From Euglena gracilis (taxonomy: Eukaryota > Euglenida > Euglenophyceae > Euglenales), in contig CP154954.1 of NCBI GenBank assembly GCA_039621445.1, positions 75,528,634-75,592,633 of the forward strand: a stretch of DNA of 64,000 bases. The letters are read 5' to 3'. Positions 42,180 through 55,560 of this stretch are shown here, piece after piece. Under the pieces are notes generated by a model. The model searched no databases and was not told where the DNA came from. It worked only from the letters and a program-made list of their open reading frames with translations. Made by a program: the position numbers and the translations under genes. The first letter of the stretch is position 1, and every line of letters begins with the position of its first letter.

Positions 42180-45100
42180 TTGCCAGCAATGGATGCAGAC
42201 GACGAGCAGCACGAAGCGTGACAAAATTAGAGGAAGGAAAAGAAATTGCTTGAGAAGTGTGAGAAACCTCCCTTCATACATCCGACAACCCTCCATTGCG
42301 GGGATCCCTCGACCGATATCGTTCCATCGGGGGCCAATTCCGACGAGCATTTGTGGAGGAAAATCACCAAAGATATTCCATACATAAGCTGTGTGATCCA
42401 CTCCAGACGAACCAGCAAACTAGGTTCAGGTACAACTCTACATTCCTTTGGGCACATGGGCATTGCCTCCTAACCACATATCTGTCAAAGAAACAGGACA
42501 AAAAAGATTCGTTTGGCAGAGCATCACATTGACAGGCTAAACAATTCTCCGAATAAGAAGATTCAGAAATATTCACTCTACAGAGTGGTTGCTGAGCTGA
42601 AAAAAAGTGAGATGAAATTCACGAAGCCCTGCGAGAAATGCGAGATGAAAACACTTTCTCTTGAGAGGTAACCTCCTTATTGGATCAGGAAGGGGTTCTT
42701 CCACGGGATTGACGTTTGTGATTCCAGTTAACCCACCAACTATCCATCATTTCCATCAATTAGGTGACCATGCCAGCAATGGATGCAGACGACGAGCAGC
42801 ACGAAGCGTGACGAAATGAGAGGAAAGAAAAGAAATTGCTTGAGAAATGTGAGAAACCTCCCTTCATACACCCGACAACCCTCCATTGTGGGGTTCTTCT
42901 TCAATCATCTCTTTCACCTTTCCTCCATCGCAATGCATGTGCATGGTTGTATGGAATCCGCTTTGGATAAGCTGAAGCCTGAGATGCAACTGAAGGCAAC
43001 GGCACAACGCCAGCTTCGCAGGGCTGGGCTTTTGTTCGCCTCACAGGGGCCCTCCACCGATTTCGTTCCATTGGGAGCCAATTCCGACGAGCAGTGGCAC
43101 GCAGCTCCGCATTTTTGGAGGTAAATCAGCAAAGAGATTACATACATAAATTGCGTGATCCACTCAAGATGAACGCTGCAGCAGCGATCCAGGTTCAGGT
43201 ACAACTCTACATTGCATTGCCTCCTTACCACATCTCCGTCAGAGAAACAGGACAGAAACGATTCGTTTGGCAGAGCATCATGCTGAGAGGCTGAACAATT
43301 CTCCGAATAAGAAGATTCTGAAATATTCACTCTACAGAGTGGCTGCTGAGCTGAAAAAAAGTGGGACGAAGTTCACGAAGCCCTGCGAGAAATGCGAGAT
43401 GAAAACAATTTCTCTTGAGAGGTAACCTCTTTATTGGATCAAGAAAGGGTTCTTCCACGGGACTGACGTTTGTGATTCCAGTTAACCCACCAACTATCCA
43501 TTATTTTCATCAATTAGGTGACCATGCCAGCAATGGATGCAGACGACGATCAGCACGAAGCGTGACTAGTTGATAGGAAGGAAAATAAATTGCTGGTGAA
43601 GGTGAGAAACCTCCCTTCATACACCCGACAACCCTCCATTGCGGGGATCCCTCGACCGATATCTTTCCATCGGGGGCCAATTCCGACGAGCATTTGTGGA
43701 GGAAAATCACCAAAGATATTACATACATAAGCTGTGTGATCCACTCCAGACGAACCAGCAAACTAGGTTCAGGTACAACTCTACATTCCTTTGGGCACAT
43801 GGGCATTGCCTCCTAACCACATATCTGTCAAAGAAACAGGACAAAAAAGATTCGTTTGGCAGAGCATCACATTGAGAGGCTAAACAATTTCTGAATATTT
43901 CTGAATCTTCTTATTCGGAGAAACAATTCTCCGAATAAGAAGATTCAGAAATATTCACTCTACAGAGTGGTTGCTGAGCTGAAAAAAAAATGTGGGATGA
44001 AGTTCACGAAGCCCTGCGAGAAATGCGAGATGAAAACACTTTCTCTTGAGAGGTAACCTGTTGGAAGGGGTTCTTCCACGGGACTGATGTTCGTGATTCC
44101 AGTTAACCCACCAATTATCCACCATGTCCATCAATTAGGTCAAGGAAACAGGACAGAAACGATTCGTTTGGCAGAGCATCACATTGACAGGCTAAACAAT
44201 TCTCCGAATAAGAAGATTCAGAAATATTCACTCTACAGAATGGTTGCTGAGCTGAAAAAAAGTGGGATGAAATTCACGAAGCCCTGCGAGAAATGCGAGA
44301 TGAAAACACTTTCTCTTGAGAGGTAACCTTTTTATTGGATCAGGAAGGGGTTCTTCCACGGGATTGACGTTTGTGATTCCAATCCATGACGTGACAATGA
44401 CGTTTGTGAAACCCACCAACTATCCATCATCTCCATCAATTAGGTGACCATGCCAGCAATGGATGCAGACGATGAGCAACACAAAGTGTGACAAAGTGAC
44501 AGGAAGGAAAAGAAATTGCTTGAGAAATGTGAGAAACCTCCCTTCATACACCCGACAACCGTCCATTGCGGGGTTCTTCTTCAATCATTTCCTCCATCGC
44601 AATGCATGTGCATGGTTGTATGGTATCCGCTTTGGATAAGCTGAAGCCTGAGATGCAACTGAAGGCAACGGCACAACGCCAGCTTCGCAGGGCTGGGCTT
44701 TTGTTCGCCTCACAGGAGCCCTCCACCGATTTCGTTCCATTGGGAGCCAATTCCGACGAGCAGTGGCACGCAGCTCCGCATTTTTGGAGGTAAATCAGCA
44801 AAGAGATTACATACATAAATTGCGTGATCCACTCAAGATGAACGCTGCAGCAGCGATCCAGGTTCAGGTACAACTCTACATTGCATTGCCTCCTTACCAC
44901 ATCTCCGTCAGAGAAACAGGACAGAAACGATTCGTTTGGCAGAGCATCATGCTGAGAGGCTGAACAATTCTCCGAATAAGAAGATTCTGAAATATTCACT
45001 CTACAGAGTGGCTGCTGAGCTGAAAAAAAGTGGGACGAAGTTCACGAAGCCCTGCGAGAAATGCGAGATGAAAACAATTTCTCTTGAGAGGTAACCTCTT

Positions 45101-48100
45101 TATTGGATCAAGAAAGGGTTCTTCCACGGGACTGACGTTTGTGATTCCAGTTAACCCACCAACTATCCATTATTTTCATCAATTAGGTGACCATGCCAGC
45201 AATGGATGCAGACGACGATCAGCACGAAGCGTGACTAGTTGATAGGAAGGAAAATAAATTGCTGGTGAAGGTGAGAAACCTCCCTTCATACACCCGACAA
45301 CCCTCCATTGCGGGGATCCCTCGACCGATATCTTTCCATCGGGGGCCAATTCCGACGAGCATTTGTGGAGGAAAATCACCAAAGATATTACATACATAAG
45401 CTGTGTGATCCACTCCAGACGAACCAGCAAACTAGGTTCAGGTACAACTCTACATTCCTTTGGGCACATGGGCATTGCCTCCTAACCACATATCTGTCAA
45501 AGAAACAGGACAAAAAAGATTCGTTTGGCAGAGCATCACATTGAGAGGCTAAACAATTTCTGAATATTTCTGAATCTTCTTATTCGGAGAAACAATTCTC
45601 CGAATAAGAAGATTCAGAAATATTCACTCTACAGAGTGGTTGCTGAGCTGAAAAAAAAATGTGGGATGAAGTTCACGAAGCCCTGCGAGAAATGCGAGAT
45701 GAAAACACTTTCTCTTGAGAGGTATAACCTGTTGGAAGGGGTTCTTCCACGGGACTGATGTTCGTGATTCCAGTTAACCCACCAATTATCCACCATGTCC
45801 ATCAATTAGGTCAAGGAAACAGGACAGAAACGATTCGTTTGGCAGAGCATCACATTGACAGGCTAAACAATTCTCCGAATAAGAAGATTCAGAAATATTC
45901 ACTCTACAGAATGGTTGCTGAGCTGAAAAAAAGTGGGATGAAATTCACGAAGCCCTGCGAGAAATGCGAGATGAAAACACTTTCTCTTGAGAGGTAACCT
46001 TTTTATTGGATCAGGAAGGGGTTCTTCCACGGGATTGACGTTTGTGATTCCAATCCATGACGTGACAATGACGTTTGTGAAACCCACCAACTATCCATCA
46101 TCTCCATCAATTAGGTGACCATGCCAGCAATGGATGCAGACGATGAGCAACACAAAGTGTGACAAAGTGACAGGAAGGAAAAGAAATTGCTTGAGAAATG
46201 TGAGAAACCTCCCTTCATACACCCGACAACCGTCCATTGCGGGGTTCTTCTTCAATCATTTCCTCCATCGCAATGCATGTGCATGGTTGTATGGTATCCG
46301 CTTTGGATAAGCTGAAGCCTGAGATGCAACTGAAGGCAACGGCACAACGCCAGCTTCGCAGGGCTGGGCTTTTGTTCGCCTCACAGGAGCCCTCCACCGA
46401 TTTCGTTCCATTGGGAGCCAATTCCGACGAGCAGTGGCACGCAGCTCCGCATTTTTGGAGGTAAATCAGCAAAGAGATTACATACATAAATTGCGTGATC
46501 CACTCAAGATGAACGCTGCAGCAGCGATCCAGGTTCAGGTACAACTCTACATTGCATTGCCTCCTTACCACATCTCCGTCAGAGAAACAGGACAGAAACG
46601 ATTCGTTTGGCAGAGCATCATGCTGAGAGGCTGAACAATTCTCCGAATAAGAAGATTCTGAAATATTCACTCTACAGAGTGGCTGCTGAGCTGAAAAAAA
46701 GTGGGACGAAGTTCACGAAGCCCTGCGAGAAATGCGAGATGAAAACAATTTCTCTTGAGAGGTAACCTCTTTATTGGATCAGGAAAGGGTTCTTCCACGG
46801 GACTGACGTTTGTGATTCCAGTTAACCCACCAACTGTCCATTATTTTCATCAATTAGGTGACCATGCCAGCAATGGATGCAGACGACGATCAGCACGAAG
46901 CGTGACTAGTTGATAGGAAGGAAAATAAATTGCTGGTGAAGGTGAGAAACCTCCCTTCATACACCCGACAACCCTCCATTGCGGGGATCCCTCGACCGAT
47001 ATCTTTCCATCGGGGGCCAATTCCGACGAGCATTTGTGGAGGAAAATCACCAAAGATATTCCATACATAAGCTGTGTGATCCACTCCAGACGAACCAGCA
47101 AACTAGGTTCAGGTACAACTCTACATTCCTTTGGGCACATGGGCATTGCCTCCTAACCACATATCTGTCAAAGAAACAGGACAAAAAAGATTCATTTGGC
47201 AGAGCATCACATTGAGAGGCTAAACAATTCTCCGAATAAGAAGATTCAGAAATATTCACTCTACAGAGTAGCTGCTGAGCAGAGCTGAGCTGAAAAAAAA
47301 ATGGGATGAAGTTCACGAAGCCCTGAGAGAAATGCGAGATGAAAACACTTTCTCTTGAGAGGTAACCTTTTTATTGGATCAGGAAGGGGTTCTTCCACGG
47401 GATTGACGTTTGTGATTCCAGTTAACCCACCAACTATCCATCATTTCCATCAATTAGGTGACCATGCCAGCAATGGATGCAGACGACGAGCAGCACGAAG
47501 CGTGACGAAATGAGAGGAAAGAAAAGAAATTGCTTGAGAAATATGAGAAACCTCCCTTCATACACCCGACAACCCTCCATTGCGGGGTTCTTCTTCAATC
47601 ATCTCTTTCACCTTTCCTCCATCGCAATGCATGTGCATGGTTGTATGGAATCCGCTTTGGATAAGCTGAAGCCTGAGATGCAACTGAAGGCAACGGCACA
47701 ACGCCAGCTTCGCAGGGCTGGGCTTTTGTTCGCCTCACGGGAGCCCTCCACCGATTTCGTTCCATTGGGAGTCAATTCCGACGAGCAGTGGCACGCAGCT
47801 CCGCGTTTTGGGAGGTAAATCACCAAAGAGATTACATACATAAGTTGTGTGATCCACTCAAGATGAACGCTGCAGCAGCGATCCAGGTTCAGGTACAACT
47901 CTACATTGCATTGCCTCCTTACCACATCTCCGTCAAAGAAACAGGACAGAAACGATTCGTTTGGCAGAGCATCGTGCTGAGAGGCTCAACAATTCTCCAA
48001 AGAAGAAGATTCAGAAATATTCACTCTACAGAGTGGCTGCTGAGCTGAAAAAAAGTGGGACGAAGTTCACGAAGCCCTGCGAGAAATGCGATGTGAAAAC

Positions 48101-48890
48101 AATTTCTCTTGAGAGGTAACCTCTTTATTGGATCAGGAAAGGGTTCCTCCACGGGACTGACGTTTGTGATTCCAGTTAACCCACCAACTATCCATTACTT
48201 TCATCAATTAGGTGACCATGCCAGCAATGGATGCAGACAACGATCAGCACGAAGCGTGACCAGTTGAGAGGAAGGAAAAGAAATTGCTGACGAAGGTGAG
48301 AAACCTCCCTTCATACACCCGACAACCCTCCATTGCGGGGATCCCTCGACCGATATCGGGGGCCAATTCCGACGAGCATTTGTGGAGGAAAATCACCAAA
48401 GATAGTACATACATAAGCTGTGTGATCCACTCCAGACGAACCAGCAAACTAGGTTCAGGTACAACTCTACATTCCTTTGGGCACATAGGCATTGCCTCCT
48501 AACCACATATCTGTCAAAGAAACAGGACAAAAAAGATTCGTTTGGCAGAGCATCACATTGAGAGGCTGAACAATTCTCCGAATAAGAAGTTTCAGAAATA
48601 TTCACTCTACAGCGTGGTTGCTGAGCTAAAAAAAAAAAGTGGGATGAAATTCACGAAGCCCTGAGAGAAATGCGAGATGAAAACAAGTTCTCTTGAGAGG
48701 TAACCTCTTTATTGAATCAGGAAGGGGTTCTTTCACGGGACTGACGTTTGTGATTCCAGTTAACCCACCAGCTATCCACTATTTCCACGAATTAGGTGAC
48801 CATCTCAGCAATGGATGCAGACGACGAGCAGCACGAAGCGTGACAAAATGAGAGGAGGAAAATAAATTGCTTGAGAAGTGTGAGAAACCT
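42180..48890. repeat. Higher-order tandem array, 1.67-kb unit
   Basis: Built of 0.3-0.75-kb related subunits, each carrying ATGCCAGCAATGGATGCAGA, CTCCCTTCATACACCCGACA and AAACAGGACA. Two complete 1.67-kb units, 43518-45186 and 45187-46857, are nearly identical (a 2-base insertion in the second is the main difference seen); flanking units are partial. Frames up to 151 codons exist on both strands but no known protein is recognised. Confidence 0.85.
43892..43957. other. Perfect 31-bp-arm hairpin in the tandem array
   Basis: The arm from TGAATATTTCTG to TTCGGAGAA is followed, after ACAA, by its exact complement. Repeated in the next unit (about 45561-45626). Other subunits have only the right arm. 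Confidence 0.85.
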
Positions 48891-49980
48891 CAATTTTCTT
48901 GATTGATTCTTGATTATCTGTTGCCTTGAACTTCAACTTTCTGAATTGTTAATGTCTTGCATCCCGAGCCTTCTCGTCGCAGGATGTACACCTAAGAGAG
49001 CGAGGTAGAATTCAAAGCAAAAACAGCATGGTGTGAACCAATGGCTTCGATGAATTTCCTGGGCTATTACTTCAGCCTCCTGATCAGCTTCCTGCGTGCA
49101 ATGGTAAATATTATCGTTGCAGACACAAGACGTATTATGTTAGTAATACTCGTTCATATTCACCCCTTTCACACAAAGACACATGAGCCATTTCTGCCTT
49201 AGAAGATCACACCAGTCGCTAGCGTTCTAGACCTCAGGCCCAAGAGAACAAGGTGCCAGCCGGAAAAGCAAGGCACGCCTTCCCTTCACAGAATCCACCT
49301 CTTGAAAAAAACCTTCAACGTTATCGTCGAAAATGTGTTTAAATGGAGCCAGACAACCTAAATATGATGTTCCATTCGGTGTCCAATGATTCCTTCACTT
49401 CATAGAGTGGCAGTCCAAGAGGAGAAGAGCCAGCACTCCCGGCTAAATATGTTTTTTGAACTGCGTATTAACCTTGAGGAGCATGAATATTAATCAATGC
49501 GATAAAGGATTTCTACATCTAAAATTAGGCATTAAATCCTCTGCGTCCAATGGGAGGAGCATAAATTGCCTCTGAGCATCCAGGGTTCTCGGCTTTCCAT
49601 TCCAACCTTCTCCAAAATACTATTTACACTTTTTCCTTTGGCTTAACAATCAGATGAATACACCTTCAAGGGTGAAAGAGCTTGCTGTGACGCCAACTTA
49701 TTCAACAAGACTGTCCGAGGTTCCCTCTCTCTGATTCCGTAGGTCTAAAAATGAAGTACTCTGTAAACATTTCCAAATTAAACTTCTGTGGTCATTCCAT
49801 TGCAGTCGGTGAGCATTTCATTGCTGTCGTGACGGTTCGTCTGACTCCATGGAACCCCGCTTCTGACCTGGCCGTTCCTTCGTGACCGGACACTGTGCTG
49901 ACGGTTACTTAAAATAATGCTGCAAGGTAGGAACAGGATGGCTGTATGATGATGGTTTTCCAGACGTGCCATCGACCTTA
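48890..49980. other. No gene recognised
   Basis: Unique-looking AT-richer sequence after the tandem array; no frame or repeat that I can support. Confidence 0.4.
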
Positions 49981-49996
49981 GAAGCGGCCTGACATC

Positions 49997-50060
49997 GCTT
50001 TGGGTGACTGCTTCTGGCTGGCCGTCGCCAACGCCTTCCTCGAGAAGGAGGAAAATAGCA
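49997..50060 (+). CDS. Candidate OTU-like protease exon (catalytic Cys loop)
   Basis: GC-rich plus-strand frame ALGDCFWLAVANAFLEKEE resembles the G-D/N-C-x-x-x-A-x-A loop around the catalytic Cys of OTU deubiquitinases. It starts right after CTGACATC, which fits the intron rule, and is followed by TAGCAGCC. The assignment rests on a short motif only. Confidence 0.3.
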
Positions 50061-50307
50061 GCCGTGGTAGAATGTTCAGGCTACAATTGTGGAGTCACAC
50101 AGGCAATCTACCTGGGAACACGCCCTAGCCGAAACTCCCTTTGAGCAACAAAGCTACAAAAAAAAAACAAGCACAAAAATATTTCTACAATTTTCTTGTG
50201 CATAATACGTGGTAGCAACTGCTTCTCGTGAAAATTGAATTAAGTGTGCATACCAATGGAAGCCTTAAAACTGGCCCTGCAGATGGCCAACATGCTGAAA
50301 GGAGACT

Positions 50308-50405
50308 GTGCTGGACGTACGGACGGCAGAGGACTGGATGAAAGCAGAAGCAGACAGAATACACCGACAGGAGGGCGGAGGGCTCATCGCGGACATCATC
50401 GCATG
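50308..50405 (+). CDS. Candidate second exon of the OTU-like gene
   Basis: Frame TVLDVRTAEDWMKAEADRIH and RQEGGGLIADIIA lies between CTGAAAGG and CTGCAGTTC. Its GG-x-x-I pattern could be the WGG/GG region that follows in OTU proteins. Phase with the first exon does not match exactly, so another exon may lie between. Confidence 0.28.
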
Positions 50406-50698
50406 CTGCAGTTCATCAAACAAATCGCAATTCATTTGGGTATTGCAAAAAAAAATCAACGTTATGTGTTGAAAATCAATTACCATTTGCCGACAATGAA
50501 TTTGATCACGTCAATGGAAAAATAATACAAAATTGATTTCATTATTTATCCCTTTCCAGAGGATTCAGAAGATGAGATTGTTAAAAAAATTTTAAAGTGT
50601 TGTCGAACATTTTATTGCATCATTTCCCTGTACATCTTCTACATGCCCTGTTTGAAGCGGGTCAGCTCTTCAACAAAATATGGTGATCATGACTGCCA

Positions 50699-50752
50699 GG
50701 AATGGACAGCTGTCTGCCTTGCAAATACAGCTCTTACTTGGGCGGTTCATCA
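50699..50752 (+). CDS. Candidate third exon of the OTU-like gene
   Basis: Frame WTAVCLANTALTWAVHQL after CTGCCAGG and ahead of CATCAGCTG. The W and the spaced A/L residues would fit the strand-helix before the catalytic His, but this is weak. Confidence 0.2.
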
Positions 50753-50984
50753 GCTGTCACCAAAATCCTCGAGCGATGGCTTTTACTGTTTCTGCATCCA
50801 TCACATTGTTCTCTTGTGTTCACCCAAATTGTTCTCTTGCTTTCCAAGAAACTGGACCTTTCACAAAAAATTCATTTCATTTGAAAATTATGTTGAACAA
50901 TTTGGAATACTTCCCAGATAGTCAATAAACGTTGCTCGTCATATGTAAGGCATGGCATTGGTAGCCTCCATCGGAACAATTGTG

Positions 50985-52924
50985 GACGTATTAGATATGT
51001 TGGTGGACATTCAATGAACACAGGTCATATGGAAAACGTTAGTGGCCATGTTCTGGAAGTTTCAGACCTAGACACATCAACGTAGGTCATTACAAAAATG
51101 CTGGCTATTTCCAGGCCTGCAAAAAATTCTGGTAGTTGTTCATTCTGGTGGACAGAGTGAGTGTCCAATCTGGAACCTTTGGTGGTCATTGGTGGTGGTG
51201 GTCATGAAAATCATATTGATGGCCAGTTTGAACCGGAATTCACAAATTCTTTCTGCAGAACCTCTGGGGAGTCACCTGTTGGTACACCAGCACCACCTGT
51301 CCTTTTGGACAGCATGACCCCAAGCACTGTGCTCCACACAAACGCTGTGGCGGTCACAACTGGTATGCCAAGTTCACAGCTGCCTACCCGCATTCATTGC
51401 AAATTATCAGCCTTGTGAGAGATGTAATGCATTCTTTCGCCTTTGACGAAGCAGATAAACTCAACCACTTTCAGTATGATAATGCATTCATACACTCTGG
51501 TGGCCATTCATTGAACGTTGGTGGCCCTCTGTGAAAACTGTAATAGCTTCAATATGCGGGAAACGGTAACCCTTAACCATGATAACTTTGTTTAGAAAAA
51601 GAGTCGAAATACAGAAAAAAAAGTGCCTGCCGTGTGGTAAAGTGGTAAAATGGTAAAATAAATGGGGAAGACTTCTGGTAGGCTCCGCTGAACATTCACA
51701 CAACCTCATTAAACATTCAGTGGTGCGGTGGGTAAATTGTGTAACTTCTTTCCATGATGGCCATCACGGCACTCATCATTCCTCTCACACCACGTGGCGC
51801 CCCAACCAACATTGACGAGGCCATCCAGCAACTGGCACCCAGGGGGCACGATGCAGGTGTTTTCCGTGGTCCTTGGTCTTGGTTGACACACACTGAAATT
51901 TTTGCCCTGTCAGAAACTTTGGTAGACTTCCACAGTTGGTCTATCTCGTGTTATCGGAATATACACCTTGTATCAGAATTCTCCCATCTGTGGCACTATG
52001 CCTGGAAATTGTCCCATTTGAAAACTATGATCAAACGTTTGGAAAAATCGGTTGTCATTCAATGAACGTTAGTGTGTGGAAAACGTTGGTGGCCAGGCTG
52101 GCAAGGTAGCAAACAACATTGGTGGCCATTACAACAATGTTGGTGGTGATTTAGGAGACGCTTTCACGCATACAAAGAACGGTGGACATTCATCAAAGAG
52201 CGTAGGTGGTCATGTGGAAAACGTTGATTGCCAGGTTTCCAGATATATAGCTAAGTTGGGTGGCTGCTAGAGCATAACGTGGTGCCATTTGAAAAACGTT
52301 GTTGGTTATTTTGGAGATTTTTTCACCCCTGTAAATATCTGAATCGGGGAAAATGTATGTGTGTATACTTATGTACAGAAAAATTTGGGCTGCTTTCCCT
52401 CGTTGATCCCAATTCAGAATATACATAATCCCATTCATTCATCACCAAAATACATTGCACCTTGCAGCAAAGAGTGTCCTCTGTGATGGCCATCACACCA
52501 CACATCTTTCTTCCCACTCCTCGAGAAATCCCACCGTTGTGGACGAGGCCGTACATCAGCCAGTCCCCGAGTAACACGGGGAAGGTGTTTGCTGTGATCC
52601 TTGGTTTGCATGCACTGCATTTGGAGAAAGACTATGGAGACCAAATTGGCATATTGTATATGTAATAACAGCCAAGGCATGCTTCTGTTGAAGGTTTGTT
52701 GTGCTTCTTTTGGTGCTGGGTGCCAGAGTGATAAAGGCACGATGCGTCCCGCGGTCCCGTTCCATGCGGCGCTGCTTGCATTGCTGGACCTACCTGGTTT
52801 CTTTCAGAATCATGGCTGGCTTGTCTTATGAAACAAGATACGGCGGGTCCACAGAATTTTGCAAAAGCTGCTTGCATTTATATTTCATGAAACCTCTGTT
52901 ATGGTGCAGAATATTAAAAAAAAG
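50985..52924. repeat. Segmental duplication, copy 1
   Basis: Collinear with 61557-63944, few mismatches. It includes degenerate units of GTTGGTGGCCATT type that read VGGH/NVGG on the plus strand, and hydrophobic minus-strand frames (VVTATAFVWSTVLGVML; VLLGDWLMYGLVHNGG) that may be exons. It lacks the MITE-like insert of the other copy. Confidence 0.85.
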
Positions 52925-55235
52925 CAGGGGTGTGACAGACCTGTTATTTTTCCCAACCCTGAGATTTGGCTGGCCGGCCAAATTCGGAGTGGGGCACAAC
53001 ATTAAATTACCCCCACCACAGATTTACGACCATAGACTGATAATCGATTTACGACCATAGACTGATAATCTGGGTTTTGGAGGCAGGAATAATTGTTATT
53101 GATTTCCCCTCCTCCTTAAACCTGAGCTGGTTGTCAGGTCGGGGGGGGGGGGTAATTTCAATCCCTACGAAGCAGAAGTGCGGCCGGAAGTAAGCTGAAT
53201 TCGAGGCTGTGGGGGGGGGGCAGCAGGGCAGACATTTTTTAAAACGCTTTCCCCCTGACCTGGGCTCAGTTTTGCAGAAGCGAAGGCCCGAGGGGCAGCA
53301 TTTTTCTCTCTCTGGATCTCTCAATTTCTGGACTGGAGGGGGGCAGCTCTTTTTGTTTTGCTTCCTCCCCGAAACTGGGTCGGTTGAACCGAACCGAAAA
53401 CCGTGGGGGGGATTTGGTCAATCATGATGAGAATGGCCGTGGCTGTGGCCGTGGCTGTGACAGTTTATTTTTTCCCGGAGAGTTTCAGTTGAACCGAACC
53501 GAAGCCCTGGTAGTGGGGCAGGAATTTCACGCCGTGGCTGTGATGATTACCTCTGCCAGAATTTCGGTCAGACCAACCGAAAGCCCTGGGGCTTGTGTGC
53601 CCGTGATGATGGGCTGATGCTCTCAGATTCTTTTTTCGTCTTTTTTGTTGTTGTGTGCAGAATTTACAGATTCTTTACACCAGGAATTAATTATCTGCAG
53701 ATTTTCTCCCCATCGTCTTTCCTCCTGTTTTTAGACAGGGAACAGAGCCAGGATTTCGGGAGGAAAATTTGAGCAATTCCACAATCCGTTGGCAGCAAAA
53801 ATATCCCTCCTCTCAACCGTTTCGGGCAGGGCCAGCCCTCAACAGTGGGGGGGGGGGGCTGTTCTAAGAAATATTTTCCCAGAATATTTCAAAATACTTC
53901 TCAAAAAGGTTATCCCAATGCGTGAAAACCCCAGCCAGTTTGGTGTCAAGAACCAAGGACTGGGAGGGGACAGCCCCGCACAGAAAAAAGAAATGGGGTC
54001 ATTCCCCGACCTGATTTCAGAAATGGGGCCATTCCCCGACCTGATTTTTGGCTGTTTTGAGCCGAAATCGGAGGGGAGAGGGGAAGGGTGAGAGCGAATT
54101 ACTTGTCCCCCTCATATACCCTCAGGTTCTGCGGCGACTCTGACGCCGGGGCCGTTGGGAGCAATGGTGGACGTCGGTGAGGCGGTGTGTATATTCCAGA
54201 CCTGTGATTATGTGTCCATAACAACATGCCCAGAACACAGGATAGGCACAGCAACACCACTTCAAAAGGGAATGGCATTCAAAAAAACTGGGCATTCCGC
54301 AGGCGGGAAATGTTCTGCCGACTGTGGGCTCAGGTGCCGGATTTTTAAAAAATTTCTGCTGGGCAGCAATACAAACCTGACAACATGGAACCAGGGTCTT
54401 TTTTTTTAAGTCCGGGGGTCTCCCCCACCCACCCACCCACCCCCTGGCGGGCCCCCGGGTGGGGGGGGGTCCCGGGACCCACCCAAAAATCGTGAAAAAC
54501 TCTGAATTGGCACTTTTTCGAAAAATTTCGGTGCCTTCGGCTACCGTAAGAAAAGTATATCCCTCTCCCCCCTGGGGGGACCCCCGGGGGGGTAGGGGGG
54601 AGCTGGAACCCACCCCCCCTCCCTACCCTGGGGGGTCCACAACTAAAAAAAACCTTGCATGGAACTCTGATGTCTCTCTTACATGAAAGACTTCAATTCT
54701 TTCAATTCATTCGCTTTTTTTCTGTTTCGGGGGTCTTCCAAACACAAGAGACAAAACCCAACTGGAAAGTGCTGCCTGTGAAGAGGTCACATTGGAGGTG
54801 TAATGAGGAAGCGTAGCAATTGGAACTGTTCACAGATGTTTGACTAACCTGACTGTTGCACCCAGCCTCAATCGGGCGACAAGATTCAAACAGCTCAGTG
54901 TATCGCATTGAGTCTTGCAAGCAACTGGTAACACGTCCCTGAAGGTCGGGGCAACCCGAGTGGGTTCATGAACACCCTGTGATTGAACAACTTCTGTCGT
55001 TGACTTGGAATGGTCTGTCGATCCAACACGGCAGCATCCACTGTTCTTTCCTTTTAATGGACACTGCTTTTCATGAATTCGATGTTACATAACACAATTT
55101 TTCAAATGAAAAGAAGGATTACTTTCAGAACAACTGTCTCTTTGAAAGAACAAATCATTGTGTTCGATGAGTACCAAACAAATATCATACATAATAAACA
55201 CAAATATTTGGTTAAAATGAAACATCTGGGTATAT
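52925..55235. other. No gene recognised, one repeat
   Basis: Contains GAACCGAAC-rich scattered repeats (53370-53590) and the third poly-T/poly-A repeat. A 54-bp GC-rich island at 54126-54176 could be an exon on either strand; not called. Confidence 0.4.
54388..54655. repeat. Poly-T/poly-A bounded repeat, copy 3
   Basis: AGGGTCTTTTTTTTTAAGTC at the left, CAACTAAAAAAAACCT at the right, with GGTGCCTTCGGC and CCACCCACCCACC inside, as in the 26.4-kb copy. Confidence 0.6.
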
Positions 55236-55237
55236 CC

Positions 55238-55285
55238 ATATATATACACACACATACATATACACATATATGCACATATATACAC

Positions 55286-55316
<31 letters not shown>

Positions 55317-55560
55317 CATATATACATATATACATATATACACACACACACATATATATATATATATATGTGCATATATATGTGTGTATATATGTATATA
55401 TAATGCAAATTCAATATCATATATAACACATAATACATATATCATATATAACACACACACATATATATATACATATATACACATATATATATAAACATAC
55501 ATACCTATATACATATATATGTATATATATACACACACACGCATGTAAATAATACATAAG
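55238..55560. repeat. (CATA/TATG)n microsatellite
   Basis: About 320 bp alternating CA, TA and TG dinucleotides. Confidence 0.95.

Noticed and set aside
52530-52800. Plus-strand frames resembling SLC18 TM5/TM6 (KVFAVILGLHAL; VPFHAALLALLDLPG) and their copies at 63.6-63.8 kb.
   Set aside because: The minus strand over part of the same DNA gives an equally good hydrophobic frame conserved between duplicates, and no intron borders fit; not called as exons.
54126-54176. GC-rich 51-bp island with AG before and GTGAGG after, a possible conventional exon (TLTPGPLGAMVDV).
   Set aside because: Too short, readable on both strands, and without neighbours in phase.
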